Source: Teratosphaeria epicoccoides (taxonomy: Eukaryota; Ascomycota; Dothideomycetes; Mycosphaerellales; Teratosphaeriaceae). Taken from it: 64,000 nt of DNA. Location of the stretch: assembly GCA_021401465.1 (NCBI GenBank), contig JADDMT010000071.1, positions 98,268 to 162,267 of the forward strand. Reading direction: 5' to 3'. Positions 35,281 to 45,961 of the stretch are shown in pieces. Below the pieces are notes generated by a model that was given only the letters and a program-made list of their open reading frames with translations, was not told the origin of the DNA and did not search any database. Numbering within the stretch: position 1 is the first letter of the stretch; the number at the start of each line of letters is the position of its first letter. Position numbers and translations under genes: made by a program.

Positions 35281-36368
35281 CTTGATCCGTGTCGTGATTG
35301 CGAGTCAGATCTGTTCTCCTTGCTGTCTGTGTGATAGTGTGTGAGGGAAAGGTCGAGTCGATTTAAAGCTCGAAGTAGCGAATGAGATCAAGCGTTGGAA
35401 TGTGAAGCGAGCGAAAATGTAAACAGCGTCTCAGACAGAAGTGCAGGAAGGAACTACCCACTCTTTTCTCGCGGGAGCTGCAATCCACTTCGTCATACAT
35501 ACATATATGGTCATGGGCAATCGTTCTGCAGGTGATATCAACGACACAGCATGCCTCGCGTCCTTGGTGCAGCCGTGGCAGCTCGAGCACTCTATTGAAC
35601 AAAGGATCGAGGTCTTACTGAATGGTGCAAGCCATTGTTCCTTCCCCTCATTGTGTAACACTGTACGATATCCGTATCCTAGCTTTGGTTTTGCGTCCCC
35701 GGCCGCCGGTACACGACGTGGAAGTATACGTCAGATCCAGATTCTACTCACGGGAGTTGGCGACGGCCCCATGCATTCCTGCCAGCTCCTCTCGTCTTCC
35801 TTCTCCTAAGCCTGCTCACGCTTACGTGCCTTTCGTACCACCAAAGCATGGTGGGTGCGTGCCGCCTCGTCCGGGGCCTCCAGCGAATCAAGACATATCT
35901 CGCACCCGCCCCGTCAGAGCTTTAGCAGATTGTCATTGAACATGGGCAGTGCGCAAGCCCTCTTGAGCGCGCCTCGCTCCTTGTGCTCATGGAGCGCCCT
36001 CGCCATATCGATAGAGACGTTGTGGATCTCCACTAGATTACCAGTCCAGTCAGAGACTTGGCTCACGATATATAGTGCATCCGGGGGTGCCATTCTGATC
36101 GATGTTGAGATGTGAACAATAACCGATCTGAAGAAGTTTCTGCTTCGATAGATCTATGGCAAATAATAATAAGATATTTCGCGTTACCTCAACTCTTGGC
36201 GAATATGAAGCTTGCAAGCGTCGATCGCTGTTTAGGATCATTCCAGGTTCAAAGAGCGAATGAAGTACCCACAAGTAGTCACGACGTACTTAGCATTCTT
36301 ATCAATGACCTCCACAACATCACTTCCATTCGTCGCTCGCAATTTGCCGAAATTATGCCACATGTCTC
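35281..36368. other. Intergenic, about 1.1 kb
   Basis: Upstream of the GPI-type gene and 3' of the Atos-like gene. Short open frames only; no recognisable domain. Confidence 0.4.
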
Positions 36369-38705
36369 TCAAGTGACCTCCTCGCCACTCGCACCGTGAC
36401 TCTGCCTTTGAGCCTGCATGGCCAAGTCTCTCAGCCTTATACTCAACAGACTCTCGTTACCGCTAGCAGCTATTGGTCGCTCATGACTCCTGTCTCGCTC
36501 GAAACTGAAAGGATCTTCTAACCACCTCCAGCCCTTCAGCCCTCGATTGGTGGAGATCGGACTTGTCAAAGACGATTGCGGAGAGATGGTCTCGTCCGAC
36601 CCCTGTGATCCTAGGTCCATGATCGAAGCAACGTCGCTAAGCTGGCGGCTGCCTGGTCGTGACTCCAGAGGGGACAGAGGACGTGAGACGTGGAATGGTA
36701 AGGGCTGCATGGGCAGGCTGATGTCGGCATTCTGCTCGTACGCCGCTCGGGGTAGAGACTGGGCCAAGAATCGCCGATTCTTCCAAACCTCTAATGTCGA
36801 TGGCTCGATATCGCTCTTTTTCGCGCTAACGTCTCTGTTTGCTGCGCTTGCTACTCCGACATTCGAGTCCCCGCCAGCCTTGTACGCACTGTATCTCGGC
36901 TCTGGCATCTGTATCTCATTTCGTAGCTTCTCTTTGCCATCAGGTACTCTGTTCGCGAATACAACCCTGATAGACTTATAGAGAAAATATCTGCCTCTGC
37001 TCGGACAGCAGATGTGCAGATGAATGAGGTACCGCAGCATTGGGCGGTCATTGGGATCGTCACTTCCACTGAGAGCCGCTTCTGGCCTGTCAGTGCCAAG
37101 ATTCTTCCGTGATGCCAATGGCATATCGATGACAGGTCCTGCCGAATAGCTTCGCTGTCGTATGAAAGTCTTTTGCCCAGGCTCCATGTCCGAGAGATCG
37201 AACGGCACCAAAAATAACTTCACAGCAGTCTTATTTGGGTTCTTCAGGATGATTTGCAGCTGACCTTGCTGAGGTATGCGGTAGCTGCCGCCGGGCGGCG
37301 CCCTGGGTGAACCTGATCGCCGCTTCTGTTTTTGTTTCTGCCGTTTTCGTCTTCGCGCCTGAGGGTCAGAGCCTGAACCGTCATCTCGTGTTTGGGAGGT
37401 CGCGCGGCTGCCCTCGTCGTTCAAGGCTGCATGCAGTCTGTGTCTGCGCTTCTCGGTCGCTGCTTCCTGATTCGGTAGGTTTTGCTCGACGTCGATGAGC
37501 CCCACGTATGGACTCGGCTGTTCTGTCGTCATTGCCGATGGGTTGCTGTAGAAGACTGCTGGGAACGGTATTGTGACATGAGGAGGACACTTCAAATTTG
37601 ACTTGCAGTTACCTCTGCCGAGCACCCCAATCTGCGCGACGAAATCAAGTGGTTTTGATGGTGTAGTAGACATGCGACCTCTCAAGATCGATTCCTCATA
37701 CGAGCCTACCATTGGTGCATGGTGGAGAGGTGAGTCGTTGACTGATGGTCGCCTTGACCGCGGCATTGGCGTGTGCGGCATGCTCTGAAACGAGTTGAAT
37801 GATCTTCTCGGCTGATGTGCCTGGTATGGGAAGGTGCGCTCTTGTTGCAAAGCGTTCGGCTGGCGAAGTCCATGCTCGAGTGCTAATGTTGGATATGCAA
37901 TTGCAGACTGTGCACGGAGGAAAGATTGTGGCGAGAATGTATGCCGTCGTGACTTGTCAGGACTCCTTGACCTTCCTCCTAGGTCTGGCTCAGGCGTGTC
38001 AGGTCGGGATGACTGCACGAGAGGGCTTGTTGGAGGCTTGTAAGCAAATGTAGTCGCCAATGATGCATTGGATACGGCTCGGGCACGTTGAGGTTGCGAG
38101 ATCGATACACCCAGCCGTGCTGGACTTGGCTGTCCCCGCCGCTCTTCACGTGCTTGCCTGAACACAGCACGTGGGAAGTCTGGGTGCCAAGGCGCCACAG
38201 GCGATGTGGACAGCGAAGGCCTTTCTTCTCTTGACCCGTCAAACCTCCCAAAACCCGAGTCGGCATGCTCCTTCTCCCTGAAGTCTCCACGGTGCAATGC
38301 CGAGCGTGGCCTCTCAATTTGCATGCCAATTGATGCATTGTCGTCCGTCTCTGGAGATTGAGGCCCATTGTCAGATCGAAGCGTAGACGCATCGCGTGAT
38401 ACAGGCGACTGGGCCTGCTTTCTGTAGGTGCTCTGTGGCCGTTCGAGCTCTGGGGAGGTCGGCCTGCTTTCTCTGCTCTTGATCCTTCGTATGAGCTCTT
38501 TTCTGTCGATCAGCCTATTCTTGGCTCCGCTGGCGGGAGTTCGCGGCCTGCCAGTATAATACGGGTTGTAGACAGCCGTTGGACTAGGACTCCCAGGCCC
38601 GTCCAATAAACCCGCGCGTCTTTCCTCAGCGCCATTGTCTTCTGTATTCATTGCGGCCTTTTCTGTCACAGAGACGTCGAATGAATCATCATCGTATATC
38701 GCCAT
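36369..38705 (-). CDS. Atos-like protein (DUF4210 plus Chromosome_seg domain)
   Basis: Single exon of 778 residues; the ATG at 38703-38705 is the first in frame (MAIYDDDSFDV). The N-terminal half (about 1-330) is disordered, Ser/Pro/Arg-rich and probably phosphorylated. The conserved Atos/DUF4210 block begins at GSYEESILRGRMSTTPSKPL and continues through VAQIGVLGRGNCKSNLKCPP and PFPAVFYS. A second conserved block (SYRIPQQGQLQIILKNPNKT, FLVPFDLSDMEPGQKTF, LIHLHICCPSRGRYFLYKSI) matches the domain listed as 'chromosome segregation during meiosis'. Drosophila Atossa and human ATOSA/B are relatives; the fungal role is poorly known. Divergent to FYV7. Confidence 0.87.
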   Translation of the reverse strand: MAIYDDDSFDVSVTEKAAMNTEDNGAEERRAGLLDGPGSPSPTAVYNPYYTGRPRTPASGAKNRLIDRKELIRRIKSRESRPTSPELERPQSTYRKQAQSPVSRDASTLRSDNGPQSPETDDNASIGMQIERPRSALHRGDFREKEHADSGFGRFDGSREERPSLSTSPVAPWHPDFPRAVFRQAREERRGQPSPARLGVSISQPQRARAVSNASLATTFAYKPPTSPLVQSSRPDTPEPDLGGRSRSPDKSRRHTFSPQSFLRAQSAIAYPTLALEHGLRQPNALQQERTFPYQAHQPRRSFNSFQSMPHTPMPRSRRPSVNDSPLHHAPMVGSYEESILRGRMSTTPSKPLDFVAQIGVLGRGNCKSNLKCPPHVTIPFPAVFYSNPSAMTTEQPSPYVGLIDVEQNLPNQEAATEKRRHRLHAALNDEGSRATSQTRDDGSGSDPQARRRKRQKQKQKRRSGSPRAPPGGSYRIPQQGQLQIILKNPNKTAVKLFLVPFDLSDMEPGQKTFIRQRSYSAGPVIDMPLASRKNLGTDRPEAALSGSDDPNDRPMLRYLIHLHICCPSRGRYFLYKSIRVVFANRVPDGKEKLRNEIQMPEPRYSAYKAGGDSNVGVASAANRDVSAKKSDIEPSTLEVWKNRRFLAQSLPRAAYEQNADISLPMQPLPFHVSRPLSPLESRPGSRQLSDVASIMDLGSQGSDETISPQSSLTSPISTNRGLKGWRWLEDPFSFERDRSHERPIAASGNESLLSIRLRDLAMQAQRQSHGASGEEVT

Positions 38706-39260
38706 GAATAGGCTCCGAACCACGACAGCTCTCAACTTATTTCGCTCTTATGAACGTCGAGGATGTACGGCGGTGACTGCGGTCCAGATGAAATCTGCTT
38801 GCTACCACCAAGGTCCCGGGGTTGTGCCACGATCAGATGTAGCCTGATGTAATCATGGGGCGGCCCAAACACGCAAGGAGAGTAAATAGCCGTTCGAGCG
38901 TGCTCGGGGGACATTCGGGGTGCGGGAGGTTAGATGTTCAAGACAAAGGGATCATATTGCAGGATATTCGACTGCTCGACTAGACCTTAGGACATGGTCG
39001 TGTAGAAGCAGGTGCTGGTGCAGGGCTCCGAGAGCAGGGCAAGCGGTCAAGAGGAGTCTGCCGCCTCCGCTTGATGCGTGTCATGTCATCTGATGCGTAA
39101 TTGCGGTCGTTCCTGGGATAAGTGTAGCGAAGCTTGTCACAGGATGATGATTCACGCGCATCGGCGTCGCGGCTTACCGAATCCAAGATAAGCAGATTGT
39201 GCATCTCAAATCCACAACCAAATTTCCATATTGCTGCACCACATACAAGACATACACAAG
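38706..39260. promoter_or_regulatory. Divergent promoter region, Atos-like / FYV7
   Basis: 555 bp between the two start codons of divergently read genes; no specific element recognised. Confidence 0.45.
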
Positions 39261-40019
39261 ATGGCAGAAAAGCGCAAACGCGAACATGGCGGTGCACACA
39301 GACCAGACTATCGACCTGGTGCGAAGAAGCTGCGGCAGCAGGAGGATAGGAAAAGACGCGCTGGGGGATTCAAAATTGGGCCTCAAAATCTGTCTGATGG
39401 CACATATAGACGCAAGACCCAGGAGATCAAGAGAAGCTTGATTGAGAAGGCGCAGATTAAGAAAGAGTATGCGAAGCTCAAGAAGACGTCCAAAGTACAT
39501 GTATCAGAGAAGCAGGAGGACCTGCCAATTCCTGCTTCTCTTCGCGCAGATGAGGAAAGAGAGAGCAGGAGAGCAAGAGCTATGGACGTCGATGGAAGTG
39601 ACACCCACGTGGGCGATGATGAAGAGCTCAGGCAGCCCCAACCTCACATCTCTGAAACACCCTCAGCGACCCATCCCGACCGCCAGAATCTCATCAACAA
39701 CACGCCTGCACTATCCACAGCTGTGGAGGATACTCGAGTACAAGCACGACCTCCTCGCAAAGAGCGCAGAGAGCGCAAACCCAAGTCACAGCCCTTCAAG
39801 CGTGAGCACGAAGCGGCTTTGAAGCGCAAGGCTGAGGCTGAAACACGGAGGAAGGCGCGGGAGGAAGCAGAGCGGCAGCGACAGCAGAAGATCGAAGAGA
39901 GAGAAAAGTTCAGGAAGGCGATGGCGAAGGCGAGGACGGGTGGGGTGAATGGGCAGAGGAAGCTGGGAAGGGAGAGTAAGGTGTTACTGGAAAGGGTGAA
40001 GAGGATTGTAGGGAGCTAA
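39261..40019 (+). CDS. FYV7: rRNA-processing protein FYV7
   Basis: Nucleolar small-subunit ribosome biogenesis factor, here 252 residues, intronless, starting at MAEKRKREHGG (39261). The protein is almost entirely charged. It starts with KKLRQQEDRKRRAGGFKIGP, followed by YRRKTQEIKRSLIEKAQIKKEYAKL (the conserved Fyv7 helix), has an acidic/polar middle, and ends with a long Arg/Glu/Lys coiled helix (HEAALKRKAEAETRRKA...) and RKLGRESKVLLERVKRIVG, the other conserved end of Fyv7. Confidence 0.85.
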   Translation: MAEKRKREHGGAHRPDYRPGAKKLRQQEDRKRRAGGFKIGPQNLSDGTYRRKTQEIKRSLIEKAQIKKEYAKLKKTSKVHVSEKQEDLPIPASLRADEERESRRARAMDVDGSDTHVGDDEELRQPQPHISETPSATHPDRQNLINNTPALSTAVEDTRVQARPPRKERRERKPKSQPFKREHEAALKRKAEAETRRKAREEAERQRQQKIEEREKFRKAMAKARTGGVNGQRKLGRESKVLLERVKRIVGS

Positions 40020-40901
40020 GCGGGCCGGTGCTCTGTCCTCGGCTCAGTGTTGAACAATGCTGGACTCGTTGGGGTGACGCAGGTACATATACGGCGGCAG
40101 GAGATCTTGCAACCTATGGAACCTAAGACGGGGTGGTCAGACAAGCACGCAAGCAGCCCGTTCAATCCCCTCGGCTGCTCGCAACCTGACAATCACCTGA
40201 CTTCATCTACCTTTAGCATCGAGTCTGTTAGCCCCGGTTCTGCACTGTCGTTGTCCTGAATAGTATCGGTACAAACGTACGCGCGCAAGGCTTTTAAATG
40301 GCTCAGAGACGCACCCCATGCGCCCACCGAAACCAAGTTCTGGGCATTCACATTCTTACATGTAAAGCTCCTGCTTCATGACATTCTTTGATTCTGAAAC
40401 TGCATCAGCTTTCGTATCAGATTCTGACGTTCTGACTGGTGGATCATCGCATCTGATAACACAGCAACTTCAGCTGCGCCCTGTAAATGTGCAGCATGCC
40501 GTGCATCCAGCACATCACGCGGAATGTCGACCAGATTTTGAACGGGAGTCTTGTATCACCGGTGCGAGCGAAGGGACATGACGAGCGGGGGCTACGGGCG
40601 CAAGGATGGGTGAAGTCATGCGTGACGAAAGCCTGAATTCAAACGCTCGCATACCATACAGAACGCTTGCCAAATTCCCGAAGTTCCAGCATCGGAGAGG
40701 CGGTAAAAAGAACAGACCAATCCATTGCAGACACCCGCGCATACAGAAGAGAAGGGTATATCGCATCCCAAAGACCTGCTCACTGCCGTACTTCCTTGCC
40801 CTCAACCTTGCTAATTGGCACCTGCGACTAAAGAATCGAGTTAACAAGATCCCTAGCTAGCAAAACCAAATAGTCCAGACGGTGAGGAGCGACCAGTGAT
40901 G
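40020..40901. other. Intergenic, about 0.9 kb
   Basis: Convergent 3' ends of FYV7 and the duplicated-motif protein. No gene recognised. Confidence 0.4.
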
Positions 40902-41411
40902 CTAGCTTACCTCAACCCTAGACTTCTCTTGATGCTGCTGTTGCTGTCCCTGAGGCGCCACAACCACATCACTGATACCCCGCACTGGCGACATGCCGCG
41001 CGCCGGCGTGTGAGCAGGCGAGTGCGCAGGCGTGTGTCGCCTGGAGCCGTGGTGGGCAGCCCATTCACGCATCTTGGAGCCAGCGTCGACCAGGAAACTA
41101 TGGTATTCGTAGTCGTGGCCAGCCGCGTGCTCGTGACTGTGGCCAGTGGCTGTTCTAGACCCCGCACCTGGGCGATGAGGTGAGTGCTCGCGTGTGCCAG
41201 GGCCAGATGCATTGGGCGTTGTGCGCTTGGAGCGAGGTGCGCGACTGCCAGCTCGGCTTCTGATCTTCATACCCGTGTCGATGAGGTAGCTGCCATAAGT
41301 ACTGTGGTAGCGGTCGTCTCTGTGGCCGAGAGGTCCATGGACTTGCTTGGCGTTGCCAGATGTGGGTCCCACGTTCTGCGTGCTGGTCTGTGTTGGTTGT
41401 TGAGTGGCCAT
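40902..41411 (-). CDS. Hydrophilic protein with a duplicated Y-H-S...D-x-G motif
   Basis: About 169 residues from MATQQPTQTST (ATG at 41409-41411), very hydrophilic, rich in His, Ser, Arg, Pro and Gly. Two copies of a motif of about 15 residues stand some 60 residues apart: RYHSTYGSYLIDTGMKIRSR and YEYHSFLVDAGSKMREWAAH. Each is followed by a basic segment. There is no signal peptide or membrane span. I recognise no family. The last codons read GAG GTA AGC TAG, which is also a perfect splice donor (GTAAGC), so the true 3' end may lie in a further exon downstream. A role in stress or desiccation (hydrophilin-like) is only a guess from composition. Confidence 0.6.
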   Translation of the reverse strand: MATQQPTQTSTQNVGPTSGNAKQVHGPLGHRDDRYHSTYGSYLIDTGMKIRSRAGSRAPRSKRTTPNASGPGTREHSPHRPGAGSRTATGHSHEHAAGHDYEYHSFLVDAGSKMREWAAHHGSRRHTPAHSPAHTPARGMSPVRGISDVVVAPQGQQQQHQEKSRVEVS

Positions 41412-43095
41412 TGTGTTGACTTGTGGGTCTGTCCTGAGTGAAGTCGTACAGGAGGTCTTAATGTTTGATACTTGTGGTAGCTGATGTGGTGTTTCTGATG
41501 ACACTAGTAGTGTGCAGAGAAGACCTGTCTGTCCTGTATTAATTCATGTCTGATCAGTCCGTACCTATCATCCATATATATACTGCAGCCTGTTGTCCCT
41601 CGACGCCTGCGTACTCCGGCTGTTCTGGTCAACGTACTCAATGGCATGGGAAACTTCGCCACAAAATCATAGAGACCGGTCCTCGGCTACGGCAAAAACG
41701 CAACGGGTCGGGATCGGAAAAGACAGACGGCCAGGCATCTCAAAAAGCACCAATTGACCACGAGCATATATGGATACCTGAAGCATATTCGACAGATGTG
41801 AGATTGCCATTGGGTTGATCTGTTGATATGCCGAGGCATCTGGACTGACCCGGCGCTGAGGCTAAATATCGCCAAGCGTCACACAAAACCGAGGAATAAC
41901 GAGGATTTTTCAGGCATCCAGATTCTCGGATCATTCTTGTGCTAGGAGGCATGATGCTGGCGAGAGACAGAGGTACCGGCGGTTTGGTGGGATCGGTGGT
42001 TATCGGCAATCGGCAGTGGGCGACTCGTTTGCAATTTCTTCGTGCGCTGGAATAGCAATGCCGAGGGCGACATCACAAGAACAGTATTGGAGAACCTCGG
42101 CCAGGGGCTTGCAGTATTCATGCGTTGACGTGAAAGCTCTTTTATAGGACCATCATTATGTTGGTGACAAAGCCCAGGCTTCAGGACAAGGTTGTCCAAC
42201 ATCCATCCACATTAGTCTGGAGATCGCCATAGCGCATTGTTTGAGCTCCAATGGCGACGTTGGGCTGACTTAAAGGTCGAATGCATCAGTTCCTTGCCCT
42301 GGGGGTTTATGAGATACTTCCTACCCTCTTTGCCGAACACTCATCTTCGCTAGCGGCGGCCTGTCTGCTGAAGTCTTCCCTGCAAGCTGGCACTAGCACG
42401 ACAGATTTTACATCGGCTCTGGACGATAGTCAATTACATGTAACATGTCTAGATGACGCTCGTTGGTCAGTGACTGGAAGTGTCTGAAAGCTTGAGGCCA
42501 AGAAACTAGTCCAGGAAGGCGACTCTCGAGATATTGTAACACATTTCGTCCAGACAAGGAGGTCCGAACACGTAGTATTACGGCCTTCCCATGTACATAT
42601 TGACGGCGACTAGCAATAGCAATTTTCCATTCCATACGCACGTTTCATTGAAACCCTGCCATTAAGAAGTCATCCGGCTCTCACACGACGGTACCTTAGT
42701 TGAAATATCCTCCTGGCAAAAGTCTATCAAACGAATGTTCGGCCTTGTGGCTGCCGGACCGCCGGTGTTGAAGTGATCAAACAGAAAGTGGCTTGGCATA
42801 GTCTTATGTGCGTCGTACCCTCTATTCGCGAATCGTCACATGTGAAAGTTACTGGTGCATCAAATACCCAAGTAGGACAGTCTAAGCTACACCTGACTAA
42901 CTCTTGCTCCACGGTTTACAAACTAGTTCAATTCTTACCAAGCATAGCTCACCTACCTCGGAAACTTGACTTTCGTCGAAGACATTACATCTAACAACGC
43001 ACGGTCAGAACAAATAATGATCAGCGCCAAGGTGCTGTCGTCCCCTTGTAGGATGTAGAATCTCCAAGTCGACGAGTCCGACTGCATTCGGCTTC
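41412..43095. other. Gene-free stretch, about 1.7 kb
   Basis: Upstream of the duplicated-motif gene. Only short open frames without recognisable domain. No repeat noticed. Confidence 0.4.
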
Positions 43096-43690
43096 ATGGA
43101 TCTGCCGCCAGAGATCCGGCAGATAATCTACCGCCTTCTGCACAACAAAGTAACCACAGCAGCTCCACGTGAGTTAAGTACAAGAGGATGTCGTGAGGCT
43201 CAAGAAGCCCTCACGGCTCGACGCTTTGCGCAGCTCTGAAGTGGCACGGGAGCGCTATGAAACGGAGCAATTTGGTCGGCATTGGGTGCATTCATCGACC
43301 GGTAAGAGCGTCCCTACGATCCGAAGCGCAATCTAGCTGCTAAAAGATGCCAAAGGCTTCCGCTCCTCAAGATTCCCTGAGCGCTAGGCGGAGCAGCGGT
43401 AAAGCTACAGCTACGACAGCGGTCAGACTATCCCTGAAAAGCTGATCAAAAGCTGCGGCCCATTTCCTGAAACGCTCTAGAAAGCGCAGATTACCGTTGA
43501 AGTGCCCGTTGACGTCTTGAACATTATCGGCATTAGATGGGATGGGCCGTGTGACGTCTGCTCAAAGGGGCCGCAATGCAAAGATCCTTCGTGGCTATAG
43601 AAAACTGTGCACACCTCGCGCAATATTGCCGAGAAGTGAAGACGAAGCTGCAAGTGCTAGCGGCTAAAGAGCTCGGCATCGAGTCGTGAG
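43096..43690 (+). pseudogene. Decayed gene fragment with F-box-like start
   Basis: ATG at 43096 opens MDLPPEIRQIIYRLLH, the pattern that begins many fungal F-box/2EXR-type proteins, but the frame stops after about 46 codons. Further on, about 43340-43620, one frame reads as plausible protein (SYSYDSGQTIPEKLIK, ITVEVPVDVLNIIGI, GPCDVCSKG) but is interrupted by TAG/TAA codons, several preceding codons that would be Gln if T were C. The two parts may belong together. No function can be assigned. Confidence 0.35.
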
Positions 43691-44310
43691 ATTAGCCAGT
43701 CCGCCGCCAGCATTGGGGGAAGACAGTATGACGCAGACGACGATAGTGTCAAGATCATCCATGATCGATCGCGTATGCTTGAAGTCTAAGAGCTGGACTC
43801 TGCCAGAAATACCCTGGATCCGGCAATCTCTCTGCCGTTGTTTCGTAACTCTGGATGGCTACATTCAGCGATGGGAAGCTAGATGAAGATGTTACATGTA
43901 TTGTGAGACAATTAGCATCAGGGGAGATTCAGAAATTAAAAGGTTGGCAGGCACTAGTGAGGCCTGTATGGAGTGATTGCTAAGGCGTGCTCTCAACAGG
44001 AACGCTGCACTTATAGCCACGATCAAGTGCATAGTACCATATTCGCACTGCCCGAACCTGCAACGAAAACCGAATGATAGACAGCAGCTCATGTGCAAGA
44101 AAGCCTCTGCCTCGCTCATGTACACCCGCACCAAAACTCCTGGCACATACTCATGCCAACGGAATTTGATCTAATGCAGCCGTTACTAAAGTCAAAGCAG
44201 CACTGGGTATCTTCCAGATGGCCGTCAGTCGTCGGTGAAAACAAAATACGATGTGCGCGTCGACCAAGCAACCCTGGCCTCCTCGATGAACACTTTTCAG
44301 CACCGAATCC
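43691..44310. other. Intergenic
   Basis: 3' flank of the Whi5/Nrm1-like gene; nothing recognised. Confidence 0.4.
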
Positions 44311-45498
44311 TCAAGCACTGCTGGTGCTGTCCCGTCGCGAGCTGACGTCGCTTCCATCACGCGCGAAGGTGACTCTGCGCGGGGTCGCGAATTCTGCCCG
44401 CAGTGGCGAGGCCTGACTCGAGCTGGCCTGGCTTGCATTGTTTGCCTGTCTAGACATCTGAGAATTGTAAGGTGAACCTAGCTGAAAGAGCGCTTGCAGA
44501 GCATCGCGTTCGGCTTCTGCTGTCTGTGTGTCTGTCCTGATGGTCGCCGGTCGCTTTGGGCGGTTGTTTCCAGGCGTACAAGGCGGCGACATGGCACTGT
44601 GGGTATTCTGCTGACTCAAGGGAGCGTTGTGGTATGTCCGGCCACTTGTACTCGGTCTCAGATCAACGGGCGGCTGCAGATGATGCGCAGCTCCATACGC
44701 GTAGCCGCTCTCTGATGCAGACTGCACCATGGAAGCCCAATTGCCAGATCGACGTTTTGGTGGAGGCGAGTGCTGGCCACCATTGTATGGCTCATACATG
44801 CTTAGGTTTGTAGTACCATCACTCAAACCGGAACTCACTGGGCGGTTCCTAGCGTCATAGCGAGATATTTTGTAGCGGGTTGGAGACATCTTCGAAGCTG
44901 CTAATTGTTCGACCTCGGCCAAGTTCTTGTGCTCCCAGCCGTGCTGCACTTTCGCCATCGCGTACCCGAGACGAGCCTTGAGCGTAGCGGCTAGTTCCCC
45001 TGCTCGGCTGCCTGTAGATGACAAGGACTCGGCTCGGACGCGCCCGCCAGTTGATGCTTGTGTCATTGGCGTGGATGGCAGACTCGGCGCATTCTTCACG
45101 TGGCCACTGGCTGTCCTCTTGGCTCCATTCCCTGCTGGCGACGTGAGACACAAGGTACTCGCCACTGTATGATCGCCATCAATTTCATTCTCCGGCGTCC
45201 GTAGACGATTGCTGTCCTTTGCGACAGGTCGATTCCGGCAAGCAGATCCAGCAGTGATTTCGGCCTCGTCCTGCGATGTCGAGTCGGTATAGTTGGTGAT
45301 CTGAGATACGTTGCTCGAGCTGTATTGCAAATGACCGCCCACACTGCTCCCTATACTCTGTATGGATTCCTGCGAAGCGGGCGCAGATAGCGGTGGTTGC
45401 TGACGCGCATGTTGCGCGCCGGCGGGGTTAACTCGAGAGGGTGCGGTCGGTGCTTCGTGTAAATGTGCTTGCGTATGTGCTGCAACTGTATAGGCCAT
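44311..45498 (-). CDS. Whi5/Nrm1-like G1/S transcription repressor
   Basis: 395 residues, intronless, ATG at 45496-45498 (MAYTVAAHTQ). Mostly disordered, rich in Ser, Thr, Pro, Gln and Asn, with many SP/TP sites suited to cyclin-dependent kinase. At about residues 168-195 it has the only clearly conserved block: SRAGELAATLKARLGYAMAK followed by VQHGWEHKNLAEVEQLA. This matches the GTB motif (L-x-x-R-L-x-x-A-x-x-K-V-x-x-x-W) by which Whi5 and Nrm1 bind SBF/MBF. In yeast these act as repressors at the G1/S switch, relieved by phosphorylation. Whether it is the Whi5 or Nrm1 counterpart cannot be told; filamentous fungi usually have one family member of this kind. Divergent to the PDK gene. Confidence 0.78.
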   Translation of the reverse strand: MAYTVAAHTQAHLHEAPTAPSRVNPAGAQHARQQPPLSAPASQESIQSIGSSVGGHLQYSSSNVSQITNYTDSTSQDEAEITAGSACRNRPVAKDSNRLRTPENEIDGDHTVASTLCLTSPAGNGAKRTASGHVKNAPSLPSTPMTQASTGGRVRAESLSSTGSRAGELAATLKARLGYAMAKVQHGWEHKNLAEVEQLAASKMSPTRYKISRYDARNRPVSSGLSDGTTNLSMYEPYNGGQHSPPPKRRSGNWASMVQSASESGYAYGAAHHLQPPVDLRPSTSGRTYHNAPLSQQNTHSAMSPPCTPGNNRPKRPATIRTDTQTAEAERDALQALFQLGSPYNSQMSRQANNASQASSSQASPLRAEFATPRRVTFARDGSDVSSRRDSTSSA

Positions 45499-45961
45499 GG
45501 TCTCAATTCCGGTTGCCAATGCTTCTTGCACGTGGTTTTGCGATCTATCACACTGTCTCTCGGCGGGCTGCTCGAAGAGGCTGGGCCGATGTACTGTACG
45601 CGTGGGCTCCGAGTACCCCGACGCGACCTAACACTTCTGCCGCAGCCCGAGTCCTTACGGACTTGGGAGAAATATCAGAAAGTAGATAAGTATACTCTTC
45701 GCCTCGGAGACTTTGAATTTGCACTCTGCGTGCTGCCTCGCGTGTCGGAACGAGCAAGCGTGGTCGCTCTCTCGATCGTCATCTGGTTTAGTGGGGCGAA
45801 CGCGCTATCGCGTAGTCACATGGTGTGACTTCACCTCCATCTCCACATTATGCTTTGTGTATGTTTACAGTCATGTACTGAGGATACGTGTACGCCGCGA
45901 TTGAGTGTCTTGCGACCATTGAAACTGCGGCCACTGCCAAAGCCGCCGAGCTGTGTCTGTA
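45499..45961. promoter_or_regulatory. Divergent promoter region, Whi5-like / PDK
   Basis: 463 bp between two start codons on opposite strands; must serve both genes. No named element identified. Confidence 0.45.
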
